Below, one piece after another: positions 35,399 to 43,723 of a stretch of 64,000 nt of DNA (positions are counted from its first letter, which is position 1; the number at the start of each line of letters is the position of its first letter). The notes below the pieces were generated by a model. The model was not told the DNA's origin, did not search any database, and saw only the letters and a program-made list of their open reading frames with translations. The stretch is taken from positions 62,001 through 126,000 of the forward strand of contig NZ_FXYF01000007.1 in NCBI RefSeq assembly GCF_900184945.1, read 5' to 3'. The position numbers and the translations under genes are program-made. Origin of the DNA: Antarctobacter aquimaris. Its GTDB lineage: Bacteria > Pseudomonadota > Alphaproteobacteria > Rhodobacterales > Rhodobacteraceae.

Positions 35399-35626
35399 AT
35401 GGCACTGAGCTACAAGACACGCAAACGGCTGTCCCTTCTGGTGTTGCTGGTGGGATTCCCGCTGTACATCGGCGTGGCCTGGGGCGTGCTCAGCCGCATG
35501 GACCTGTGGCAGCTGCCGGTGGCGGTGGAGTTCCTGGTCTACGTGGTCTTCGGGGTGGCCTGGATCCTGCCGCTGAAGCCGATCTTCAAAGGGGTCGGCC
35601 AGCCGGATCCGGAAGAAAAGCGATAG
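35399..35626 (+). CDS. DUF2842 domain membrane protein
   Basis: 75 residues with two transmembrane helices (about 12-32 and 40-62) and the ending LPLKPIFKGVGQPDPEEKR, which matches the DUF2842 family of alphaproteobacteria. Function unknown. ATG at 35399 follows ACAGGAGCAGG. Probably co-transcribed with purA. Confidence 0.88.
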   Translation: MALSYKTRKRLSLLVLLVGFPLYIGVAWGVLSRMDLWQLPVAVEFLVYVVFGVAWILPLKPIFKGVGQPDPEEKR

Positions 35627-35711
35627 GTTCGTCCGGCAGGCGTCCCCGCTGAACGGAAAAGACCCCCGCGGGAGATCCGCAGCTCATCGCGGGTATTTGG
35701 CCACGAATGCA

Positions 35712-35741
35712 ACGGCTGTCGTGAAAATTCACGGTAGCCGT
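35712..35741. repeat. 30-bp symmetric inverted repeat between convergent genes
   Basis: ACGGCT-gt-CGTGAA-aa-TTCACG-gt-AGCCGT: two matched 6-bp arms on each side, with symmetric GT interruptions. In the 261-bp gap between the DUF2842 gene and the YqaA-like gene. No T-run; terminator or protein-binding site are both possible. Confidence 0.5.
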
Positions 35742-35887
35742 GCCATTTCATGTGCGTTGGTCCTGGTGCCGATCCGGCAACTTCCGAGAGTTTTGTCCTG
35801 ATGCGACATCGAGCAGGAAGTTCATTTTGGGGGTTTCGTGGTCGAAACACATGGCCGGCATCTCGACCGATACATTGGTGCGGCAAC

Positions 35888-36316
35888 CTATAGCCATGCC
35901 AGCGTCAAACCCGCCACGGCGAGGTATCTTCCAGCCTTGGCAAGTGTGACGATGAAGAGGAAACTCGCCAAGGGTTCCCGCATCAACCCGGCGACAACCG
36001 TCAACGGATCGCCGATGACGGGCATCCAGCTGGCCAGCAGGCTCCAGCGTCCGTAGCGATGATATTGCGCCTCCGCCCGGGCCAGGCGGTTGGCTGAAAC
36101 CGGGAACCACCGCCGGTTCTGGAACCCGCGCAGGAACCGCCCGCAGACCCAGTTGACGACCGAGCCCAGCACGTTGCCGAACGTGGCAACACCGAGCAGC
36201 AATGGGACCGAGAGCGAGGCGTCTGTCAGGAAATAGGCCAGAAGTGCTTCTGACTGTGCCGGCAGCAACGTGGCCGCGACGAATGCGGCCAGGAAGAGAC
36301 TCAGGTAGGCGGCCAT
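35888..36316 (-). CDS. YqaA/DedA-type (VTT domain) membrane protein
   Basis: 142 residues. About four hydrophobic segments; GVATFGNVLGSVVNWVCGRF and YGRWSLLASWMPVIGDPLTVVAGLMR match the SNARE-associated/VTT core (the re-entrant G-x-x-x-G/N and P-x-x-G-D motifs) of YqaA proteins. DedA-superfamily members move or flip lipids or influence proton-dependent transport; its own role is unknown. Leftward, 179 bp behind the acidic-protein gene. Confidence 0.85.
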   Translation of the reverse strand: MAAYLSLFLAAFVAATLLPAQSEALLAYFLTDASLSVPLLLGVATFGNVLGSVVNWVCGRFLRGFQNRRWFPVSANRLARAEAQYHRYGRWSLLASWMPVIGDPLTVVAGLMREPLASFLFIVTLAKAGRYLAVAGLTLAWL

Positions 36317-36400
36317 TCTCAGCGTCGATTCTTTGGAAGAGGGGCTCCGGAGGGGGTGTCGCTGCCGCTCATACCTGACATCTCGGTCCGTACAAACGTT

Positions 36401-36433
36401 GAGAGTTGGGAAACCGGGTGTTTCCCAACTCTC
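36401..36433 (-). terminator. Perfect 13-bp inverted repeat behind the acidic-protein gene
   Basis: GAGAGTTGGGAAA and TTTCCCAACTCTC with a 7-base loop, 62 bp after the stop of the leftward acidic-protein gene and 85 bp before the YqaA-like start. A strong hairpin in mRNA, but not followed by a T-run, so it may be a terminator, a stability element or an operator. Confidence 0.55.
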
Positions 36434-36495
36434 ATGTCCCCGTTTCCGGAACGAGCCAAGCTGTCCGCGGGAGCTTTTCCGCTATTTGGGGTCGG

Positions 36496-39090
36496 TCAGC
36501 CGTTGGCGGCGGGCTTGAAGCTGATCGTTTCGGCGGCGGTGAAGCGGCCACCGGAGGTCTTGCGGATCTTGCCTTCGCGCAGGAGCTGGCCAAAGCTGCG
36601 CAGCCGGTCCTCGCGTGAGCTGTCGGTCACCTCGGCCTGGCGCAGCGTGGTCATCAGCTGCGGGCGCGAGAACTGGTCCCGACCTTCGACGTAGGACATG
36701 TAGGCCGCCGCCGCTTCGAGCAGTTCGGGCAGGTCTGCCGCGCCGACGCTGCGGGCGTAGGTGGCAAAGCCGCTATCGTCCTGCGCGTCGCCCTGGGCGT
36801 AGTCCTCAGGCTCGGCGCGGCGCACCCTGCGGGGACGCACCGGGGCAGCCGCTGCGGCCGCATCGGCGAAACGCTCCGCGGTGTCGATGCGCTGCTCGGC
36901 CACCAGCTTGAGCGGCGTGGCAGGTTCGCTGACCGGGCGTTCGGTCCGCGCGCCGGCGGTCTGCGGGCGGCGCGGGCGCACCACGCTGGCCAGGTCCTCG
37001 CGGTAGGGCTCCTGCTCCTCGGCGGCATCGGCCTTGCGGCCCAGCATCCGGTCCGCCTTGGTCGCCGCGACGGCGGCGCGCAGGTGGGCGATGGCGCTGC
37101 GTCGGCGGTTGCCCTCGGGCTCGTCCATCTCGGAGTTGGTCTGGTCGAGCAGTCGCGAGGTGTCGTCGTCCTCGACCTCGCGTTCGGTCAGCAGAGCGCG
37201 TGCCGGGCTGGCCATCTTGACCGCCTTGCGGGCGCTGTCGCGGACCGCCTCGGGGATCTCCTCGTCCTCGTCCTCGTCCCCGTCGTCCTCGAGGCTTTCG
37301 GACTGGGATTCCGGTCCCATGCCCCAGCCACGGTCGGGCGTGCGGATCGGGTTGTCGAGGCGCAGGGGCGTGGTGGCCGCCGGCGTGCCAAGGGCGGACT
37401 TCAGCGCGTCATCGTCGATGAGCGTTTCTTCGTCGTCCTCGTCCTCGTCCTCTTCGTCGTCGTCGGCGTCCCAGCCGGACTCGGCGACGTCGTTGGTGTC
37501 GTCCTCGTCGTCGTCCTCGTCCCAGGCACCGAAGTCGCTGGCAAGTTCGGCCTTCACGGCGGCGAGCTCACGGGCGAGTTCTTCCTCCTCCTCCTCCGAC
37601 AGGCTGCTTTCGCTGACCGGTGCGGCGGGAGTGGCAGCGGATGCCGGTGCAGCGGCGGGGGTGGGGGTGTCGAACACCTCCTCCAGGGCACCGGAGTCGA
37701 TCGCCTTTTCCAGCGCGGCACGCTTGACCTTGACGATCCGGGCCCGAACGGGCGGACCGGACGGCGCGGGGGCCGGCGCGGGGGCTTCGGCTTCGATGCG
37801 GTCGTCGTCCTCGTCCTCGTCCTCAAGGTCGAGGTCGAGGTCGAGGTCGCGCAGCGTGGCGGGGGGCGGTGCGTTGGCTTCTGTGGTCCAGGCCTCGTCC
37901 AGCGCGTCCTCGTCCGCGTGGTCCTCGTCATGGTCACCGCGTGTGCGGGGCGCCTCGGAGGGGGCGGCCTGGGCAGGCTTGCTCTTGCCGCCGACCAGCG
38001 CGGCGACGGCCGCCGCCGCGGCGGAGAGCGCGCTGGCCCGCGCCGTTTCGGGAGCGGGCGCCGGGGCCTCTGCGGCGTCTTCCCGGGCCAGCAGGTCGGC
38101 GACGGCGGCGTCCAGCGCGGTCACGTCTTCGCTGTCGTCCGCCGTCTCGTCGGCGATGGCGTCGAAGTCCAGTTCCTCGGTGTCGGTACTTTCGACCACG
38201 AACTCCTCGAGCAGCGACTCCAGCGCATCGTCGCGATCGGAGTCGGCCTCGGTGGTGTCTTCGTCGGTGTCGTCGTCATCGTCGAGATCGTCGTCGATTT
38301 CGGCTGTTTCGTCTTCGTCGGCGTCGTCCTCCTCCGCGTCGCTCTCGTCGAACATCTGCGCCGCTGTCGGTTCGATCAACTCGGCGGCCTCCTCGACCGC
38401 GGGCTCCTCGGCCATGTCGGCCATGTCGGCCAGCAGTTCGGCGGACAGTTCGAGGTCGGGCAGGTCGTCGGTCTCGGGGATCAGATCGGTGTCGGCGTCG
38501 TCTGCCAGCGCGACGGGATCCGCCATGTCCGCAGGCTCTGCGATGGCGGCGGCCTCGGCCTCTTCGGCCTGGGCCACCACGGCGCGGATGCGGTCCAGCT
38601 TGGCGGCGATATCGTCCGGGGCGGAGGACCGCGGAGCAGGCGCGGCCTCCGCCCCGGCGGGCACCGTGTCGACGGGCAGGATCTCGGGCGAGATCTCCAC
38701 GTCCTCCGGCGCCGGTCGTTCGGTCAGAACGGCGGTGGCTTCGATGGTGTCATCGTCGGGCAGCAGGTCGGCCGCGGGGGTCGGACGCGCCTGTTCGGCG
38801 GCAAAGGACGCGGCCATCGCGCCGGCCGAGGCGGCGGCGGTGCGCACCCGTGGCGGGCTGCCCAGCGTCAGCGTGCCGCCGCTGCTGTCTGCGAGCCTGT
38901 CGCGCAGGTACTCCGACGCCAGCTCGGGATCGAACTGCGGCGGTTCGGCGCCGAAAAAGCGATCCTCTCCCACCACACCGCGGAAGAAATGCGTGGTCTC
39001 CTTGACCACGTCCAGCGGATCGTCGAATCCCTCTGCGGTACAGGAGAAGGTTCCGTAGGAAACGGTCAGGATCTTGCTCGAACTCACCAT
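36496..39090 (-). CDS. Very acidic, largely disordered Rhodobacterales-type protein
   Basis: 864 residues from the ATG at 39090 (MVSSSKILTVSYGTFSCTAEGFDDPLDV). A conserved N-terminal domain (about 1-65, with FFRGVVGEDRFFGAEPP) and a conserved C-terminal domain (about the last 110 residues, ADLPELLEAAAAYMSYVEGRDQFSRPQ ... LLREGKIRKTSGGRF) flank about 650 residues of low-complexity Asp/Glu/Ala/Pro with runs such as DEDEDDEE. No signal peptide or membrane segment. I recall homologues described only as lipoprotein or CheA-like by mis-annotation; function unknown. Single-gene unit. Confidence 0.8.
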   Translation of the reverse strand: MVSSSKILTVSYGTFSCTAEGFDDPLDVVKETTHFFRGVVGEDRFFGAEPPQFDPELASEYLRDRLADSSGGTLTLGSPPRVRTAAASAGAMAASFAAEQARPTPAADLLPDDDTIEATAVLTERPAPEDVEISPEILPVDTVPAGAEAAPAPRSSAPDDIAAKLDRIRAVVAQAEEAEAAAIAEPADMADPVALADDADTDLIPETDDLPDLELSAELLADMADMAEEPAVEEAAELIEPTAAQMFDESDAEEDDADEDETAEIDDDLDDDDDTDEDTTEADSDRDDALESLLEEFVVESTDTEELDFDAIADETADDSEDVTALDAAVADLLAREDAAEAPAPAPETARASALSAAAAAVAALVGGKSKPAQAAPSEAPRTRGDHDEDHADEDALDEAWTTEANAPPPATLRDLDLDLDLEDEDEDDDRIEAEAPAPAPAPSGPPVRARIVKVKRAALEKAIDSGALEEVFDTPTPAAAPASAATPAAPVSESSLSEEEEEELARELAAVKAELASDFGAWDEDDDEDDTNDVAESGWDADDDEEDEDEDDEETLIDDDALKSALGTPAATTPLRLDNPIRTPDRGWGMGPESQSESLEDDGDEDEDEEIPEAVRDSARKAVKMASPARALLTEREVEDDDTSRLLDQTNSEMDEPEGNRRRSAIAHLRAAVAATKADRMLGRKADAAEEQEPYREDLASVVRPRRPQTAGARTERPVSEPATPLKLVAEQRIDTAERFADAAAAAAPVRPRRVRRAEPEDYAQGDAQDDSGFATYARSVGAADLPELLEAAAAYMSYVEGRDQFSRPQLMTTLRQAEVTDSSREDRLRSFGQLLREGKIRKTSGGRFTAAETISFKPAANG

Positions 39091-39229
39091 TGTGCTGCTC
39101 ACTTTCTGTCGTTCTGCAACAGTGTGTTTACCACGTTGACCGGGACGAAAGCTGATCGAATCTGTGCCCGCAAGGGTATCATTTCGTGACCGGATTGTGG
39201 TCTGTTTCGCAAAGCGCCATTAATCGGCC

Positions 39230-39919
39230 ATGAATTCTAAAATTGTTCAGAGCGATGCGCCGGTTCTTCTGGTGGGCGGTGGTGCGGCGGAGCCGGCCGT
39301 GCTGGCCGCCGCTGTCCGGGCTGCGGAAACAGTCGTGGCGGCCGATGGCGGTGCGGCGCGGGTGCTGGCGCTGGGGCGGATGCCCGACGCGGTCTACGGC
39401 GACATGGACTCGCTCGCCCCTGAGATCCAGGAGCGGCTGGCGCCGGGGGTGCTGCGCCCGGTCGACGAACAGGACAGCACCGATTTCGACAAATGCCTGA
39501 GGCACATCGCGGCGCCCGTGGTGCTGGGACACGGCTTTCTCGGCGATCGGCTGGACCACCAGCTGGCGGCGATGACGGTGCTGTGCCTGCGGCCCGAGCG
39601 GCGCTGCGTGCTGGTCGGGGCCGAGGATGTCGTGATGCTTTGCCCGCCGGAGATCGCGCTGGCGCTGGCGCCCGGCACGCGGCTGTCCCTGTTTCCGATG
39701 GGGCCGGTCACGGCGCGGTCGCAGGGGCTGCGCTGGCCGCTTGACGGGCTGGCGTTCCGTCCGGCCGGGGTGATCGGCACCTCGAACGAGGTGACAGGAC
39801 CGCTGCGGCTGTGGATGGACGCCCCGGTGATGTTGCTCATCCTGCCGGTGGCGTGCCTGAGTGAATTGCTTGCGGCACTGGCGGCCGCGCCCGGTGCATG
39901 GCCCGCTCGCGCAGGATGA
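39230..39919 (+). CDS. thiN: Thiamine diphosphokinase
   Basis: 229 residues. TPK catalytic domain: VAADGGAARVLALGRMPDAVYGDMDSL (Asp-rich substrate site) and DEQDSTDFDKCLRHI, then GFLGDRLDHQLAAM; C-terminal part LSLFPMGPVTARSQGLRWPLDGL. It phosphorylates thiamine to thiamine diphosphate with ATP. ATG at 39230. Its last 83 bases overlap, on the opposite strand, the end of the EamA transporter gene. No TPP riboswitch was seen in the 139-bp leader. Confidence 0.9.
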   Translation: MNSKIVQSDAPVLLVGGGAAEPAVLAAAVRAAETVVAADGGAARVLALGRMPDAVYGDMDSLAPEIQERLAPGVLRPVDEQDSTDFDKCLRHIAAPVVLGHGFLGDRLDHQLAAMTVLCLRPERRCVLVGAEDVVMLCPPEIALALAPGTRLSLFPMGPVTARSQGLRWPLDGLAFRPAGVIGTSNEVTGPLRLWMDAPVMLLILPVACLSELLAALAAAPGAWPARAG

Positions 39920-40787
39920 TGTAGAGACCGGCGGCGATGGTGACGGCGATGCCGCAGGCAGCGAGAGGGCCGGGCAGATCGCCGAAGAGGGCGAATCCCA
40001 CCACGGTGGCGAACGGGATCTCGAGGTACTGCATCGGCGCAACCGTCGAGGCCGGGACGTAGCGCAGCGACCAGGTCATCAGCAGGTGCGCGCCTGTCCC
40101 GGTGATCCCCATCAGCGCGACCAGCGTCCAGCCTTGGGCGGTCGGGGCGATCCAGGCCAGTTGGGGCAGGGTGTCGGCAGGTGTCAGGGCCATGACCGGC
40201 ACCAGCAGCGCCAGCGCCATCAGGGCGGAGACCGCCTGCATCCCGATCGGGTCGGTCCGGCCCGCAATTTGACGGGTAACCAGCATGAAGAGCGCAAAGA
40301 TCACCGCGACGCCCAGCGGCAGCAGCGCGGGCCAGCCGACCTGCGAAAAGGCCGGCTGCACCACCATCAGCGTCCCGGCAAAGCCCACCGCGCAAGCGGC
40401 GAGGCGGCGCAGGCCCACCTCCTCGCCCAGGAACCAGAACCCCAGCAGCAGCAGGACAAAAGGCATCACGTAGGCGATGGCGATGGCATCGGCCAGCGGC
40501 AGGTACAGCAACGAGGTGAAGACCAGCCCGATCCCGAGGATGTGCAGCAGGGTCCGCAGCGCCACCAGCCCGAGGGTCCGGCGGTCCATCCGCCAAGCGC
40601 GGCCGGTGGCCAGGGTCAGCGGTACGAGGATCAGCGCCTGCACCGCGAAACGCAGGGTCACCAACTGGCCCACGGCCAGGTGCGGCCCCAGCAGCTTGGC
40701 CATGGCATCGGCGAACGGCGCGAGCACGCAAAAGCCGAGCATGAGCGCGATGCCGAGAAGCGGGCGGTCGAGATCCGGCTGGGTCAT
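39837..40787 (-). CDS. DMT-superfamily (EamA) transporter, paralogue 1
   Basis: 316 residues from the ATG at 40787 (MTQPDLDRPLLGIALMLGFC). Ten hydrophobic segments in two EamA halves; the second half carries the conserved RYVPASTVAPMQYLEIPFATVVGF. Drug/metabolite exporters of the inner membrane; substrate unknown. Its 3' end overlaps thiN by 83 bp in convergent orientation. A paralogue lies directly upstream, 76 bp away. Confidence 0.87.
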   Translation of the reverse strand: MTQPDLDRPLLGIALMLGFCVLAPFADAMAKLLGPHLAVGQLVTLRFAVQALILVPLTLATGRAWRMDRRTLGLVALRTLLHILGIGLVFTSLLYLPLADAIAIAYVMPFVLLLLGFWFLGEEVGLRRLAACAVGFAGTLMVVQPAFSQVGWPALLPLGVAVIFALFMLVTRQIAGRTDPIGMQAVSALMALALLVPVMALTPADTLPQLAWIAPTAQGWTLVALMGITGTGAHLLMTWSLRYVPASTVAPMQYLEIPFATVVGFALFGDLPGPLAACGIAVTIAAGLYIILRERAMHRARPPVPQAIHSGTPPAG

Positions 40788-40795
40788 GTCATTTG

Positions 40796-40822
40796 CCCCG
40801 GGATGTTTCCGGCCAGAAGACG
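40796..40822 (+). repeat. Dispersed intergenic repeat, short copy
   Basis: CCCCGGGATGTTTCCGGCC followed by AGAAGA, between the two EamA genes. Core of the repeat family with a one-base variation in the GTATTT box. Confidence 0.45.
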
Positions 40823-40863
40823 CCCGGGCGAAACGCGCGGGGCGGGCGTGGAGGCGCGCTGTG

Positions 40864-41787
40864 TCATGGCGGTGGCGGCGGGATTCGGGTGCGCAGGTCC
40901 AGCCGGCGTTCGCGTTCAAAGATGTAGAGCCCCGAGCCGACGATGATCGCGATGCCGACCCAGGTCAGCGGCGTCGGGAAATCCGCAAAGGCGAAATAGC
41001 CGATCACCGTGGCGCCGACGATCTCGAGGTACTGCATCGGGGCGACGGTCCCGGCGGGCGCAAGGCGCAGCGCATAGGTCAGGAACAGGTGCGAAATGGT
41101 CGCCATGACGCCGACGCCGGCCAGGGTCCAGAGCGCGCGGCCCTCGGGCCAGACCGGGTCCAGCAGCGCGTGGCCGCTGCCGTCGAACAGCCAGAGCACG
41201 GGCAGGATCAGCGCGGTGGCCGCCAGCGCGGTGTGGGTCTGCAGCACCAGCGGGTGCTGGCGGCGCGCCATGGCGCGGGTCATCAGCATGTAGACCGAGA
41301 ACAGCGCCGCCGTGCCCAGCGGCAGCAGCGCCACCAGCCCGAGGTCGGAAAAGCTGGGCCGGATCACCAGCAGCGCGCCGCCAAAGCCCACCGCGCAGGC
41401 CGACAGCCGCCGCCAGCCCACCGGCTCACCCAGAAACAGTGCGCCCAGCAGGATCAGGATGAACGGCTCGACGAAGAAGATCGAGATGGCGTCGGCGATC
41501 GGCATGTAGCGCAGCGCGGTAAAGAAACAGCCGGTGGCGGCCAGCAGCGCAAAGGCGCGGCCGAAATGCAGCAGCGTGTCGCGCAGGCCGGTGCGCAGGC
41601 TGTGGCCCAGCATGGCGGCCAGCGGCAGCAGGATCGCCACCTGGATGGCAAAGCGAAAGGCGACGATCTGCGGCACCGGCACCACCTCGGGCGTGGCCTT
41701 GGCCAGCGCGTCCATCATCGGCGCGAAGATACAGAAGGCCAGCATGAAGAGAATGCCGAGCGTGGTGCGGTCTGCCGGTTGGGTCAT
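40864..41787 (-). CDS. DMT-superfamily (EamA) transporter, paralogue 2
   Basis: 307 residues from the ATG at 41787 (MTQPADRTTLGILFMLAFCIFAP). Ten predicted membrane helices. It shares MTQP at the start, APxxDAxAK and LAPAGTVAPMQYLEIVGATVIGY with the downstream gene, so the two are tandem duplicates. Substrate unknown. Upstream 86 bp separate it from an AEC-family carrier on the same strand. Confidence 0.87.
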   Translation of the reverse strand: MTQPADRTTLGILFMLAFCIFAPMMDALAKATPEVVPVPQIVAFRFAIQVAILLPLAAMLGHSLRTGLRDTLLHFGRAFALLAATGCFFTALRYMPIADAISIFFVEPFILILLGALFLGEPVGWRRLSACAVGFGGALLVIRPSFSDLGLVALLPLGTAALFSVYMLMTRAMARRQHPLVLQTHTALAATALILPVLWLFDGSGHALLDPVWPEGRALWTLAGVGVMATISHLFLTYALRLAPAGTVAPMQYLEIVGATVIGYFAFADFPTPLTWVGIAIIVGSGLYIFERERRLDLRTRIPPPPP

Positions 41788-41873
41788 GGGGCCTCTTGGA
41801 GTTCGGGCGAGGATCGGTGCCCCGCACGCAGGCGTCTTGTCAGAAAGCGACCCCTGGCGGCAAGGGGGGCGGT

Positions 41874-42809
41874 TCAGGGCAGCAGCGAGAGCCAGACAGA
41901 GGCGGTGAGCACCGACAGCGCCGTGGCGATCAGCACGCCCGAGGCGGCGACGCGGCGCGCCCGGCCGTACATGTTGGCAAAGACATAGGTGTTGATGCCC
42001 GGCGCCATGGCCGCCGTCAGCACCGCCGAGCGGAAGGCATCGACCGACAGCCCGGTCAGTTTGCCCAGCGTCCAGGTGACCAGGGGGTGCAGGATCAGCG
42101 AGACGGCGCAGATCCAGGCGATCACGCGGAAATCGCCCTGCGGCTTGTAGCGGCACAGCACGCCGCCCATGCCGAACAGCGCCGCGGGCAGCGCCGAGCG
42201 GACCATCATGTCCAGCGCATCGGTCATCGCACCGGGCAGGTCGAGGTTCATGAGGTTGGCGACAAACCCCAGGCCAATCCCTATCACCAGCGCGTTGCGG
42301 AACATCGCGCGGCCCACCTTGGCCGGCAGCGCGCGATTCGAGATGCCGGCGGCGCGGGCGCGGACGATTTCCATCGCGGTGATGCCGATGCCGTAGCAAA
42401 ACGGCGAATGCAGCGCGACGATGACGTAGTTCGCCTTGAGCGCGTCGGTGCCGTAGGCGCGTTCGGTCAGCGCCAGGCCGATCATGACGGAATTGGCAAA
42501 GAGGCCGCAAAAGCCGATGGCGACGGAGTCCTCCCAGTCGCGCTTGAACAGGTAGCGCGCGCCCAGGAGCCCGGCGGCGAAGCCGCTGGCCGAACCGGTG
42601 TAGAAGCTGACCAGCAGCCAGGGGTCGAAGTCCGGCCCGATGTCCAGTGTCCAGAGCGCGCGGAACAGCAGGCAGGGGATGGCGAAGTTCTGCGTGAAGA
42701 CCATCAGCCCGTCGACGGCCGAGTCCGGGAACCAGCCCCGCCAGGCCGCGAGGTAGCCCGCGCCGATCACCAGGAAGACCGGCAGGATGACGTCGATCAG
42801 CGCCTGCAT
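41874..42809 (-). CDS. AEC (auxin efflux carrier/malonate) family transporter
   Basis: 311 residues from the ATG at 42809 (MQALIDVILPVFLVIGAGYLAAWRGWFPDSAVDGLMVFTQN). Ten predicted helices in two Mem_trans halves; the conserved FAIPCLLFRAL and MAPGINTYVFANMYG segments are present. AEC proteins are secondary carriers, often for dicarboxylates or amino acids. Upstream lies a 113-bp gap with a repeat copy. Confidence 0.87.
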   Translation of the reverse strand: MQALIDVILPVFLVIGAGYLAAWRGWFPDSAVDGLMVFTQNFAIPCLLFRALWTLDIGPDFDPWLLVSFYTGSASGFAAGLLGARYLFKRDWEDSVAIGFCGLFANSVMIGLALTERAYGTDALKANYVIVALHSPFCYGIGITAMEIVRARAAGISNRALPAKVGRAMFRNALVIGIGLGFVANLMNLDLPGAMTDALDMMVRSALPAALFGMGGVLCRYKPQGDFRVIAWICAVSLILHPLVTWTLGKLTGLSVDAFRSAVLTAAMAPGINTYVFANMYGRARRVAASGVLIATALSVLTASVWLSLLP

Positions 42810-42862
42810 GTCACTGCGTCGGGCGGCGGGTGGGATGCCCGGCGTGGCGTCGCGGGCAGGTC

Positions 42863-42890
42863 GGTTTGGCGTATTTGCAACGAGAAGACG
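42863..42890 (+). repeat. Dispersed intergenic repeat, degenerate copy
   Basis: GGTTTGGCGTATTTGCAACGAGAAGA: the GTATTT-spacer-GAGAAGA half of the repeat in the gap between the AEC and MBL genes. Flanking GC hairpins are weak here. Confidence 0.35.
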
Positions 42891-42922
42891 CGAAAGCGGC
42901 CGCGCGGTCGGGCCGCGGCCGG

Positions 42923-43723
42923 TCAGAGTGCATAGCGGATGACCATGCCGTCGTAGGCCGGGGTGACGTTGGCGGGGGTTTCGGCCTCGATCTCGGCATA
43001 GTCGAGGTCGATGTGCATGTTGGTCAGCACGGCGCGGCGCGGCGTCGCGCGGGCGATCCATTCCAGCGCCAGGTCGAGATGCGCATGGGTCGGATGCGGC
43101 GTGCGGCGCAGCGCGTCGAGGATCCAGCAGTCGAGGTCCTTGAGGTGGCGCCAGGCGTCATCGGGGATGGTGGCCACGTCCGGCAGGTAAGCCAGGTCGC
43201 CGATGCGAAAGCCCAGCGCGTCGATATTGCCGTGATTGACCTCGAAGGGGGTCAGGGTGATCGCCCCGCCGGCGCCGGTGATGCTGAAGGGCCCCTTGAT
43301 GGTGTGCAGGTTCAGGATCGGCGGGTAGGGCGACCCTTCGGGCTGCACAAAGGCATAGGCGAAGCGCGACAGCAGGTTGTCCTGGGTCTCGCCGTCGGCC
43401 CAGACGTTCAGCCGCTTGTGCGTGTTGAAGACGATCTGGCGCAGGTCGTCCAGCCCGTGGGTGTGGTCGGCGTGGCCATGGGTCCAGACCACGGCATCCA
43501 GCGTGCCGACCCCGGCGTCGAGCAGCTGCGCGCGCATGTCGGGCGTGGTGTCGATCAGGACGGTCGTGGTGCCCTCGGGCGTCTGGCGTTCGACCAGCAG
43601 GGAACAGCGGCGGCGCGTATTGCGCGGGTTCGCCGGGTCGCAGGCGCCCCAGTGACCGCCGAGGCGCGGCACGCCACCGGACGACCCGCAGCCGAGGATG
43701 GTAAAGCGCAACTCGGCCGTCAT
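42923..43723 (-). CDS. MBL-fold metallo-hydrolase (PhnP-like)
   Basis: 266 residues. MRFTILGCGSSGGVPRLGG-type N-terminus (here MTAELRFTILGCGSSGGVPRLGGHWGACDPANPRN) and the di-metal motif THGHADHTHGLDDLR. Later FEVNHGNIDALGFRIGDLAYLPD and NMHIDLDY supply further ligands. PhnP-type enzymes are phosphodiesterases acting on cyclic phosphates. Co-transcribed with tatD (4-base ATGA overlap), the usual alphaproteobacterial pairing in the tmk-holB-tatD region. Confidence 0.88.
   Translation of the reverse strand: MTAELRFTILGCGSSGGVPRLGGHWGACDPANPRNTRRRCSLLVERQTPEGTTTVLIDTTPDMRAQLLDAGVGTLDAVVWTHGHADHTHGLDDLRQIVFNTHKRLNVWADGETQDNLLSRFAYAFVQPEGSPYPPILNLHTIKGPFSITGAGGAITLTPFEVNHGNIDALGFRIGDLAYLPDVATIPDDAWRHLKDLDCWILDALRRTPHPTHAHLDLALEWIARATPRRAVLTNMHIDLDYAEIEAETPANVTPAYDGMVIRYAL

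Noticed and set aside
37034-39189. Very long Ser-rich and Val/Gly-rich plus-strand frames
   Set aside because: Antisense to the acidic-protein gene; Ser/Val/Gly-rich repeats are the reverse complement of Asp/Glu codon runs.
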